This document shows positions 56,876 through 64,000 of a stretch of 64,000 bases of DNA, piece after piece. The position numbers and the translations under genes were made by a program. The DNA is from Thalassospira indica (lineage in GTDB: Bacteria > Pseudomonadota > Alphaproteobacteria > Rhodospirillales > Thalassospiraceae). The DNA is taken from contig NZ_CP031555.1 in NCBI RefSeq assembly GCF_003403095.1, positions 1,240,001-1,304,000 on the forward strand, written 5' to 3'. A model generated the notes under the pieces. That model made no database searches. It was not told the origin of the DNA and saw only the letters and a list, made by a program, of their open reading frames with translations. How positions within the stretch are numbered: position 1 is the first letter of the stretch; each line of letters begins with the position of its first letter.

Positions 56876-56927
56876 TATCTTGGCCTGTTGTTCAAACCCG
56901 ATCGGGCAGGTCACCATTGATGCCTGA
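56876..56927 (+). pseudogene. gbcB: Displaced 3' fragment of gbcB
   Basis: After the right TA the sequence reads in the gbcB frame as ILACCSNPIGQVTIDA and stop (TGA 56925-56927), the usual ending of a plant-type ferredoxin domain with the fourth ligand cysteine. It immediately abuts the stop codon of the minus-strand regulator. Confidence 0.92.
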
Positions 56928-57947
56928 TCAGGGCAGGGGCGTTGGCACAGTATTTCTGTATTCCGTCGGGTTCATGCCGATTTCGGCCTTGAAGGCATGA
57001 ATGAAGTGCGATGCATCGCAAAAGCCGGTACTTAGCGCAATCTGGGTCGTGGTCTTGTTTGGCTCAGCAAGTAGCTTTTTGGCCGCATCAATCCGGATAC
57101 GCAGTGCCGCGCGAGACGGTGAAATGCCAATGTCAGCATGAAACGCGCGTTCAAGCTTGCGGCGCGTTACACCAAGTTTTTCGGCCAGTTTGGCAATTGT
57201 TTCTGGCGACTCAATATTCTGGCGCATCCGCAACAGCGCCTTTTTGACCAGTGCGTCTCTGGCAACTAGATCGGTCTGAAAGCCCGGTTGCGGGTTTTCG
57301 CCGGTCATGGCCTCGTTGATGATCATGATGCTGAGGCTTTTGGTTGCGGCCGTGCGCCCGATGTGTTTTTCCACTACCCAGGCAGCGAGATGGGCCGTGC
57401 CGTGCCCGCCCGAACAGGTCAGGCGATCCCGATCAACAACGAAAATCTGATCGGAAACCGGTTGGGCTGCCTCGAAGCGTTCGACAAATTCGTCATGGTG
57501 AAACCAACTGACACAGCAACGATAACCTTCAAGAAGCCCTGCCTCATAAAGTGCGAAAACCCCGGTGCACAAGCCGATCAGGTTCTTGCCCTGCGCCGCA
57601 GCGGCCTTGAGATAAGCAATGCAATCAGGTGAGAACCCGCCTTGTTCTTGAATTAGGCCGCCGACAACCACGATATAGTCGTAGTCACTGGCATTGCGCA
57701 GGCGCGTGTCGGGCTGGACCTTGACCCCGCAACTTGATCGCACCGGGTTCATGGTATCAGACAGCACTGTCCAGTCGCAGTGAATGGGCCGCGAACGGTC
57801 CGCTTCATCAGCCGACAGGCGCAAAACATCGACAAAGCTTGCAAACGCTGTCAGCGTGAAATTATCCGCCAGCAGAAAGGCGACACGAAGGCGCTTTTTT
57901 ACTGGGGTTTTGCCAAGGTCAGAACGCGGGTTCGAAAAAGAGTTCAT
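56928..57947 (-). CDS. GlxA/GbdR-like AraC-family regulator
   Basis: 339 residues from ATG 57947; a 69-residue upstream extension would run into the promoter of soxB. N-terminal DJ-1/PfpI-like domain (VAFLLADNFTLTAFASFVDVLRLSADE, IGLCTGVFALYEAGLLEGYRCCVSWFHHDEF). C-terminal AraC helix-turn-helix pair (IAKLAEKLGVTRRKLERAFHADIGISP, IALSTGFCDASHFIHAFKAEIGMNPTEYR). This architecture is that of GbdR/SouR, activators of betaine and sarcosine genes. Divergent from soxB, consistent with this role. The ribosome-binding site is weak. Confidence 0.9.
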   Translation of the reverse strand: MNSFSNPRSDLGKTPVKKRLRVAFLLADNFTLTAFASFVDVLRLSADEADRSRPIHCDWTVLSDTMNPVRSSCGVKVQPDTRLRNASDYDYIVVVGGLIQEQGGFSPDCIAYLKAAAAQGKNLIGLCTGVFALYEAGLLEGYRCCVSWFHHDEFVERFEAAQPVSDQIFVVDRDRLTCSGGHGTAHLAAWVVEKHIGRTAATKSLSIMIINEAMTGENPQPGFQTDLVARDALVKKALLRMRQNIESPETIAKLAEKLGVTRRKLERAFHADIGISPSRAALRIRIDAAKKLLAEPNKTTTQIALSTGFCDASHFIHAFKAEIGMNPTEYRNTVPTPLP

Positions 57948-58044
57948 GGCAAAAATATACAATGAATTTGTCGCAATTATCCAGTCCGTAAAACAAGGAC
58001 ATTGATAGAGTTCCGGCAATGGTAAATCGGGGGATCGTATAATC

Positions 58045-59298
58045 ATGACCCATTTTTCTGCGCTATCGCTTATCAAGAACGCCCTTAGCGACCAAAAAAA
58101 CTGGGAGCCGCAATGGCCCGACAGTGAGCCGAAGGCCGAGTACGATGTCATCATCGTCGGCGCGGGTGGGCATGGTCTTGGTGCGGCCTATTATCTGGCC
58201 AAGGAACACGGCATCACCAATGTGGCCGTGATCGACAAGGGGTGGCTTGGCGGTGGCAACACCGGTCGTAACACGACGATCATTCGGTCGAACTATCTCT
58301 ATGACGAAAGCGCCAAGCTTTATGATCACGCACTTGATCTGTGGGATGGGCTGAGCCAGGAACTGAACTACAATGTCATGTATTCGCAGCGCGGCGTTCT
58401 GATGCTTGCGCATAACGTTCATGATGTTCAAAGCTTCCAGCGCCATGTTCATGCAAACCGCCTGAACGGTGTGGATAACGTCTGGCTGTCCAAGGAAGAA
58501 GCCAAGGAATTCTGCCCGCCGCTCGATATCTCGCCAAATGCGCGCTATCCGGTCGTCGGTGCTGCCCTTCAGCGTCGCGCGGGCACGGCACGCCACGATG
58601 CGGTGGCATGGGGTTATGCCCGTGGGGCGGCGGCACGTGGTGTTGATATCATTCAGAACTGCCCGGTAACCGCCATTCGCCGTGGCCCGGATGGTCGTGT
58701 GACCGGTGTTGAAACCGCCAAGGGCTTTATCGGCGCGAAAAAGGTTGCTGTTTCGGCGGCTGGTCATACCTCGGTCGTGATGGATACAGCGGGTGTTCGC
58801 ATGCCGCTTGAAAGTTATCCGCTGCAGGCGCTGGTATCCGAGCCGGTCAAGCCGATCTTCCCCTGTGTTGTCATGTCCAACAGCGTGCACGCCTATATCA
58901 GCCAGTCTGACAAGGGCGAGCTCGTTATTGGATCGGGCACTGATCAGTACACCAGCTATTCCCAGCGTGGCGGTCTGCCTTTGATCGAGCACACGGTTGC
59001 TGCGATCTGCGAGATCTTCCCGATCTTTAGCCGCATGCGCATGCTGCGTAAATGGGGCGGTATTGTTGATGTGACCCCGGACCGTTCGGCCATTCTTGGC
59101 AAGACGCCGGTGCCGGGTCTTTATGTCAACTGCGGCTGGGGCACCGGCGGGTTCAAGGCGACCCCGGGTGCCGCCCACACACTGGCATGGACCGTGGCAA
59201 AGGATGATCCCCACCCGGCCAACGCGCCCTTCACTCTTGAACGTTTCAGCACCGGTCGTCTGATTGACGAAGCCGCTGCTGCCGCTGTTGCGCACTAA
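58045..59298 (+). CDS. soxB: SoxB, sarcosine oxidase beta subunit
   Basis: 417 residues. FAD-binding Rossmann motif ([23 protein letters not shown], residues about 33-55) and the family segment [24 protein letters not shown]-terminal [34 protein letters not shown] ending typical of the family ([21 protein letters not shown]). Oxidises sarcosine to glycine and a methylene group, with FAD/FMN. First gene of soxBDAG. Confidence 0.97.
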   Translation: MTHFSALSLIKNALSDQKNWEPQWPDSEPKAEYDVIIVGAGGHGLGAAYYLAKEHGITNVAVIDKGWLGGGNTGRNTTIIRSNYLYDESAKLYDHALDLWDGLSQELNYNVMYSQRGVLMLAHNVHDVQSFQRHVHANRLNGVDNVWLSKEEAKEFCPPLDISPNARYPVVGAALQRRAGTARHDAVAWGYARGAAARGVDIIQNCPVTAIRRGPDGRVTGVETAKGFIGAKKVAVSAAGHTSVVMDTAGVRMPLESYPLQALVSEPVKPIFPCVVMSNSVHAYISQSDKGELVIGSGTDQYTSYSQRGGLPLIEHTVAAICEIFPIFSRMRMLRKWGGIVDVTPDRSAILGKTPVPGLYVNCGWGTGGFKATPGAAHTLAWTVAKDDPHPANAPFTLERFSTGRLIDEAAAAAVAH

Positions 59299-59309
59299 GG
59301 AGACCGGAC

Positions 59310-59612
59310 ATGCTTCTGATCCATTGCCCCTATTGCAATCAGACCCTGCCGGAACTGGAATTTACCTATGCCGGTGAAGCCCATATCGCACGTCCGGCCG
59401 ATCCGTCGTCGGTCAGTGACGAAGAATGGCGCGACTTCCTGTTCATCCGTACCAACGTGAAGGGCCCGCATTATGAACGTTGGCGCCACTTCCATGGCTG
59501 TGGTCGATATTTCAACGCTGTGCGTGACACCGTCAGTGACCGGTTCCTGATCACCTATAAAACCGATGATCCCCGTCCTGAACTGTCCAAATTGTTGGAG
59601 AAATCGAAATGA
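59310..59612 (+). CDS. soxD: SoxD, sarcosine oxidase delta subunit
   Basis: 100 residues. Zinc-binding cysteines in HCPYCNQTLPELEF and HGCGRYF. AAGGAG precedes the start. Stabilises the heterotetramer. Stop overlaps the soxA start (ATGA). Confidence 0.96.
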   Translation: MLLIHCPYCNQTLPELEFTYAGEAHIARPADPSSVSDEEWRDFLFIRTNVKGPHYERWRHFHGCGRYFNAVRDTVSDRFLITYKTDDPRPELSKLLEKSK

Positions 59613-62602
59613 GCAGCTTCCGCGTTTCCGGGCGTGGTCGCGTCGATCACACCCAACCGATCCAGTTCACCTTTGATGGCAAGAAAATCAAAGGTTTCAA
59701 AGGTGATACCGTGGCATCGGCCCTGCTGGCCAATGGCATCCACCTTATGGGCCGTTCGTTTAAATATCACCGCCCGCGTGGTGCCGTGACCGCCGGTTCC
59801 GAAGAACCAAATGCACTTGTTGGCACGCGCCGTGGTCCGGGCCGGTTTGAGCCGAACACTCGTGCGACTGTTCAGGAAATCTGGGACGGTCTTCAGGTCA
59901 ACAGCCAGAACCGTTATCCCAGCCTGTCCTTTGACATTGGTGCGATCAACGACAAGGCCTATATGCTGTTTTCGGCCGGGTTCTATTACAAGACCTTCAT
60001 GTGGCCGAAATCCTTCTGGGACAAGGTTTATGAGCCGTTCATTCGTGCGGCGGCTGGTCTTGGCGTTTCGCCGACCGAACCCGATCCGGATCACTATGCA
60101 TCGCGTTACCTGCATACCGATGTTCTGATCGTCGGTGCCGGTCCTGCCGGTCTTGCAGCGGCCCTGTCGGCGGCCCGTGCCGGATCGCGTGTGACCCTTG
60201 TTGATGAAAACCCCGAAGCCGGTGGATCGCTTCTGTCCGAGCCGTCTGCTCAGATCGAAGACATGTCGGCATGGGACTGGGTTGGCAAAACTGTCGCCGA
60301 ACTCAAAGAGCTTGACGTCAAGCTGATGACACGCACGACCGCAATTGGCTACTACCACCAGAACATGGTTGGTCTGTGCGAAAAGTTGACCGACCACCTT
60401 GCTAGCCCGGACGGCGAAACCCCGCGCGAACGCATGTGGCGTGTCCGTGCCAAGCAGGTTGTTCTGGCGCAAGGTGCACTTGAAAAACCACTGGTCTTTG
60501 ATGGTAACGATCGCCCGGGCGTGATGCTGGCCGGTTCTGCCCAGACATACCTGAACCGGTATGGCGTGCGGGTTGGTGACAAGGCTGTCATCCTCACCAG
60601 TCACGATAGTGCATGGTATGCGGCCTTTGATCTGGCAGACGCTGGCACCACAATTGCCGCGATTGTTGATACCCGCGCCGAACCGAATGCCGATCTGGTT
60701 GCTGAAGCGACCAAACGCGGTATCCGCATCATGGCTGGTCACACCGTTACCGGAACCGAAGGCCGCCTGCGCGTCAAATCGGTTCGGGTCAACCCGGTCA
60801 CCGGATCGTCGGTTGGTGCGCCCGAAGTTATCGGCTGTGATTGCCTTATGATGTCGGGGGGCTGGACGCCGTCGCTGCACCTGTTTTCCCATACCAAGGG
60901 AACGCTTAAGTGGGACGAGGAACGCCAGACTTTCCTGCCTGATCACAAGGCAGAGGAATGCGAAATCGCCGGTGCAGGCCGTGGCCTGTGGGGCATTGAA
61001 GCAGTCCTGAATGACGGGGCTGAAATGGGCGCGGCTGTGGCCAAAAGCCTTGGCAAGAAGGCCAAGGCGGCAAGCTACGGCGTTGCCAATGACCGTCCGG
61101 GAACCGGTGTTAGCCACAAGGAACTGCCGACCGATCTGGATGCAGGCAAGGCCCGTGCCTTCGTCGATTACCAGAATGACGTGACGGCCAAGGACCTGCG
61201 TCTGGCGGTACGTGAAGGCATGCGTTCGATTGAGCATGTCAAACGCTATACCACCAACGGCATGGCAACCGATCAGGGCAAGATGTCAAACATCAACGGC
61301 CTTAACATTGCCTCTGACGCACTGGGTGTGCCGCAGCCGAAAGTCGGTCTGACGACCTTCCGCCCGCCTTACACCCCGACGACCTTCGGGGCGTTTTGTG
61401 GCTATCACAAGGGCAGTCACTTCGAAGTGACGCGTAAAACCCCGATTGACAGCTGGGCCGAAGAAAACGGTGCCGCGTACGAGCCGGTCAGCCTGTGGCG
61501 CCGTGCATGGTACTTCCCGAAAGACGGCGAAGACATGCATGCCGCCGTGTCGCGCGAATGCCGTGCGACGCGTGCAAGTGTCGGTATCTTTGATGCATCG
61601 ACCCTTGGCAAGATCGAGGTGGTTGGCCCGGATGCGGTGGAATTCATGAACCGCATGTACACCAATCCCTGGACCAAGCTGGCACCGGGGCGCGCGCGTT
61701 ATGGTCTGCTTTTGGGTGATGACGGGTTTATCCGTGATGACGGTGTCATTGGCCGTCTGGCTGATGATCGCTTCCATGTCACCACCACGACCGGTGGTGC
61801 GGCGCGCGTTTTGAACATGATGGAAGACTACCTTCAGACTGAATGGCCGGACCTTGATGTCTGGCTGACCTCGACGACCGAGCAGTGGGCGACCATTGCG
61901 CTGAACGGCCCGAATGCCCGGAAGGTGCTTGAGCCGTTTGTCGAAGGTCAGGACATGTCTGACGAGGCCTTCCCGCACATGTCGGTTTCGGAATGCCGCG
62001 TTGGTGGTTTCCCGGCGCGTCTGTTCCGCATCAGCTTTACCGGCGAAGTCGGCTTTGAGGTCAATGTGCCGGCCCATGCCGGGCGTGCACTTTGGGAAAT
62101 GCTGTTCGAAGCGGGCAAGAAATACGATATCTGCCCTTATGGTACCGAAACCATGCACGTGCTGCGTGCCGAGAAGGGCTATATCATTGTCGGTCAGGAT
62201 ACCGATGGCACGGTTACCCCGCATGATGCCGGGTTAAGCTGGGCAATCGGCAAAATGAAACCAGATTTCGTCGGCAAGCGCGGTCTGGCACGTCCGGATC
62301 TGGTTGCCGAAGGCCGCAAGCAGTTGATCGGTCTTCTGACCGAAGATGGCAAAACCAAGCTTGAGGAAGGGGCACAGATCGTTCTTGATCCGAACCAACC
62401 CAAGCCGATGAAAATGGTCGGCCATGTGACATCAAGCTATCACAGCGATGCCGCAGGTCGCCCGATTGCCATGGCGCTGCTTGAAGACGGTTTCAATCGT
62501 ATGGGTGAAACCATTTACATTCCGATGCCTGATCGTGTGATCAAGGCGCAAGTCACCGGGACCGTATTTTACGATCCTGAAGGCGCACGGTTGAAACTTT
62601 AG
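59609..62602 (+). CDS. soxA: SoxA, sarcosine oxidase alpha subunit
   Basis: 997 residues. Residues about 1-100 are a ferredoxin-like 2Fe-2S-type fold (GDTVASALLANGIHLMGRSFKYHRPRGAVTAGSEEPNALV). Then the NAD-binding domain (VLIVGAGPAGLAAALSAARAGSRVTLVDENPEAGG, about 172-207) and a C-terminal aminomethyltransferase (GCV_T) domain that passes the methylene to tetrahydrofolate (SFTGEVGFEVNVPAHAG, CPYGTETMHVLRAEKGYIIVGQDTDG). Full length, in operon order B-D-A-G. Confidence 0.97.
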   Translation: MSSFRVSGRGRVDHTQPIQFTFDGKKIKGFKGDTVASALLANGIHLMGRSFKYHRPRGAVTAGSEEPNALVGTRRGPGRFEPNTRATVQEIWDGLQVNSQNRYPSLSFDIGAINDKAYMLFSAGFYYKTFMWPKSFWDKVYEPFIRAAAGLGVSPTEPDPDHYASRYLHTDVLIVGAGPAGLAAALSAARAGSRVTLVDENPEAGGSLLSEPSAQIEDMSAWDWVGKTVAELKELDVKLMTRTTAIGYYHQNMVGLCEKLTDHLASPDGETPRERMWRVRAKQVVLAQGALEKPLVFDGNDRPGVMLAGSAQTYLNRYGVRVGDKAVILTSHDSAWYAAFDLADAGTTIAAIVDTRAEPNADLVAEATKRGIRIMAGHTVTGTEGRLRVKSVRVNPVTGSSVGAPEVIGCDCLMMSGGWTPSLHLFSHTKGTLKWDEERQTFLPDHKAEECEIAGAGRGLWGIEAVLNDGAEMGAAVAKSLGKKAKAASYGVANDRPGTGVSHKELPTDLDAGKARAFVDYQNDVTAKDLRLAVREGMRSIEHVKRYTTNGMATDQGKMSNINGLNIASDALGVPQPKVGLTTFRPPYTPTTFGAFCGYHKGSHFEVTRKTPIDSWAEENGAAYEPVSLWRRAWYFPKDGEDMHAAVSRECRATRASVGIFDASTLGKIEVVGPDAVEFMNRMYTNPWTKLAPGRARYGLLLGDDGFIRDDGVIGRLADDRFHVTTTTGGAARVLNMMEDYLQTEWPDLDVWLTSTTEQWATIALNGPNARKVLEPFVEGQDMSDEAFPHMSVSECRVGGFPARLFRISFTGEVGFEVNVPAHAGRALWEMLFEAGKKYDICPYGTETMHVLRAEKGYIIVGQDTDGTVTPHDAGLSWAIGKMKPDFVGKRGLARPDLVAEGRKQLIGLLTEDGKTKLEEGAQIVLDPNQPKPMKMVGHVTSSYHSDAAGRPIAMALLEDGFNRMGETIYIPMPDRVIKAQVTGTVFYDPEGARLKL

Positions 62603-62617
62603 GCGGGGAACAGAAAA

Positions 62618-63169
62618 ATGACGGTACTTACACACGCATTTACGCCAGGTCCGATCGTTGCGTCCGGCCCGGTCAAGCTGACCCTGATGGCACCGGTTGC
62701 CCGTTTCTCGCTACGTTTGCGGGCGACCAATATTCCGGCCGTATCCAAGGCGATTGGTGTGGATATGGCAACCACCGTTGGCGTACGTGCGGCCAACGGC
62801 ACGACTGAGTCCATCTGTCTCGGCCCGGATGAATGGCTGATCATCGCCAAGCCGGATGATGCGGAAACGGTGACCAAGGCGTGCGCGGATGTCTATTCAT
62901 CCGCAACCCACAGCCTGACAGAGGTTTCGGCCCGCGAAGTCACGGTCCGGATCGAAGGCGAACGTGCGAGCGAGTTGCTGACCATCGGTTGCCCGCGCGA
63001 TATCGACAGCATCCCGGTGGGTGGTGGTTGCCGTACGGTGATTGACGGTGTCACGGTTGTTCTTTGGCGGGATGCTGAGCAAAGTTTCCGCATGGATATT
63101 TGGCGTTCGTTCGCCCTGCACATCATCGATCTGCTGTGCACCGGCTGCAAGGAATTCGCGGCAGAATAA
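62618..63169 (+). CDS. soxG: SoxG, sarcosine oxidase gamma subunit
   Basis: 183 residues, no known catalytic site. FSLRLRATNIPAVSKAIGVDM, CLGPDEWLIIAKPDDAE and ELLTIGCPRDIDSIPVGGGCRTVIDGVTVVLWR are typical of SoxG. Completes the heterotetramer. A strong terminator follows. Confidence 0.95.
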   Translation: MTVLTHAFTPGPIVASGPVKLTLMAPVARFSLRLRATNIPAVSKAIGVDMATTVGVRAANGTTESICLGPDEWLIIAKPDDAETVTKACADVYSSATHSLTEVSAREVTVRIEGERASELLTIGCPRDIDSIPVGGGCRTVIDGVTVVLWRDAEQSFRMDIWRSFALHIIDLLCTGCKEFAAE

Positions 63170-63178
63170 TCTGCATTG

Positions 63179-63216
63179 GGGCGGGGATTTGGCGATTGCC
63201 ATCCCCGCCCTTATTG
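63179..63216 (+). terminator. Rho-independent terminator after soxG
   Basis: GGGCGGGGAT (63179-63188) pairs perfectly with ATCCCCGCCC (63201-63210), followed by TTATTG. Confidence 0.85.
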
Positions 63217-63339
63217 TGTCCGGGGAAACGTATTGGGTTGAATGTGGTTTCCTGGCGATGTGAAACTGCGCATCAACTTGTCTCAGGTGATTGAGGCGGT
63301 TAGTCTTTGGGGCACACGCAGCCATCGAAAGACGCCCCA

Positions 63340-64000
63340 ATGATACGTTCCGTCCTCGCCCTTCTTGATATTCGCCCGGCCTATACGGCCATGTTGGCAG
63401 AAGGCCACGATCTGCATCGCTATGACCTGCTTGCGGACAAGCAGAAATTTCTTGATGAAATGGGCGATCAGATCAGAGCTGTTGTGACATCAGCGCGGTT
63501 TGGTGTTCCGGAAGACTTGCTGGCGCAACTACCGAACCTTGAAGTCATTACAAGCTTTGGCGTTGGGCATGATGTCTTTGACCTGAAGGCACTGCGTGAC
63601 CGCGGTATTCGTCTTTCGACCACACCCGACGTTCTGACCGATGATGTTGCCGACACGGCGATCATGTTGATGCATGCCACCTTGCGACAGCTTGTTTTGG
63701 GCGACGACTGGGTGCGCAGCGGAAAGTGGGCGGCAAAAGGTCCGATGGCACTGACCAGAAGTGTACGCGGCAAGAAGCTTGGCATTGTCGGGCTGGGTCG
63801 GATCGGACAGGCAATCGCATCACGCGCAATGCCAAGCGGGGTAGAGGTTGGCTATTTCGGGCGCAGCAAGAAGGATGTCGAGTACCGGTTCTTTGATGAT
63901 CTGACGGCACTTGCGACATGGTCGGATATCTTGGTGTTGTCCTGCCCCGGTGGGGCCGCGACCAACGGGATCGTCAATGAAGCGGTGCTTAAAGCCCTTG
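63340..64000 (+). CDS. D-isomer-specific 2-hydroxyacid dehydrogenase (3' end outside window)
   Basis: The frame from ATG 63340 is open to the window edge, 220 residues. It has the catalytic-domain start (MIRSVLALLDIRPAYTAML), VVTSARFGVPEDLLAQLPNLEVITSFGVGHDVFDL, and the NAD-binding motif KKLGIVGLGRIGQAIASRA, of the glyoxylate/hydroxypyruvate reductase group. It follows the sox terminator, so it is likely a separate unit. Use of glycine-derived hydroxypyruvate or glyoxylate is plausible. The ribosome-binding site is weak. Confidence 0.88.
   Translation, partial: MIRSVLALLDIRPAYTAMLAEGHDLHRYDLLADKQKFLDEMGDQIRAVVTSARFGVPEDLLAQLPNLEVITSFGVGHDVFDLKALRDRGIRLSTTPDVLTDDVADTAIMLMHATLRQLVLGDDWVRSGKWAAKGPMALTRSVRGKKLGIVGLGRIGQAIASRAMPSGVEVGYFGRSKKDVEYRFFDDLTALATWSDILVLSCPGGAATNGIVNEAVLKAL

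Noticed and set aside
57948..58154. 69-residue N-terminal extension of the GlxA-like regulator
   Set aside because: Would overlap the soxB start; the DJ-1-like fold begins shortly after ATG 57947.
59555..61237. 560-codon frame opposite soxA
   Set aside because: Antisense to soxA; protein composition (many R, H, C, Q) is typical of a shadow frame.

Overview
The window reads as chromosome of a marine-type alphaproteobacterium, most like Thalassospira or a relative in Rhodospirillales. This is an inference from gene content and order (nosCRZDFYLX, nas/nir, iol, soxBDAG with gbcAB, sugar ABC clusters), moderate GC, and many ATGA-type overlaps. No rRNA, tRNA or CRISPR was seen. The only complete mobile element found is one IS630-family insertion.

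Layout: (1) 1-1173, two overlapping Crp/Fnr-type regulators. (2) 1227-10374 (minus), a complete nitrous oxide reductase operon (nosC-like, nosR, nosZ, nosD, nosF, nosY, nosL, nosX) with two DNR/FNR-type boxes upstream. (3) 10.6-20.9 kb, a LacI-controlled carbohydrate locus with two ribose-type ABC transporters, two binding proteins, an NAD-dependent epimerase/dehydratase and a Gfo/Idh/MocA oxidoreductase, flanked by diverged direct repeats. (4) 21-26.5 kb, small hypothetical proteins, two transglutaminase-like proteins and a Crp-family regulator. (5) 26.6-38.6 kb, myo-inositol catabolism: two Gfo/Idh/MocA dehydrogenases, an RpiR-type regulator, an inositol ABC transporter and iolC(-DUF2090), iolD, iolE, iolB, with three palindromes that look like its operators. 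(6) 39.0-49.5 kb, nitrate assimilation: cysG-like, nasA, nirD, nirB on minus, and divergently a nitrate MFS transporter, nasT and nasS. Both sides have sigma54-like promoters and leader RNA structures suited to ANTAR (NasT) antitermination. (7) 49.6-64 kb, glycine betaine to glycine demethylation: a TetR regulator, a DgcA-like demethylase, a LysR regulator, gbcA, gbcB, a GlxA/GbdR-like AraC regulator, soxB, soxD, soxA, soxG, and a D-2-hydroxyacid dehydrogenase cut by the window end.

The clearest unusual event is an IS630 element (55745-56875) inserted at a TA in the last codons of gbcB. The lost 3' end, including the final [2Fe-2S] cysteine, can be read on the far side of the element, so the betaine monooxygenase reductase is probably damaged. 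Other points worth attention are the repeat-flanked double-transporter locus, the truncated methyltransferase half of the CysG-like protein, the ANTAR-type leaders, and the paired operators of the inositol and LacI systems.
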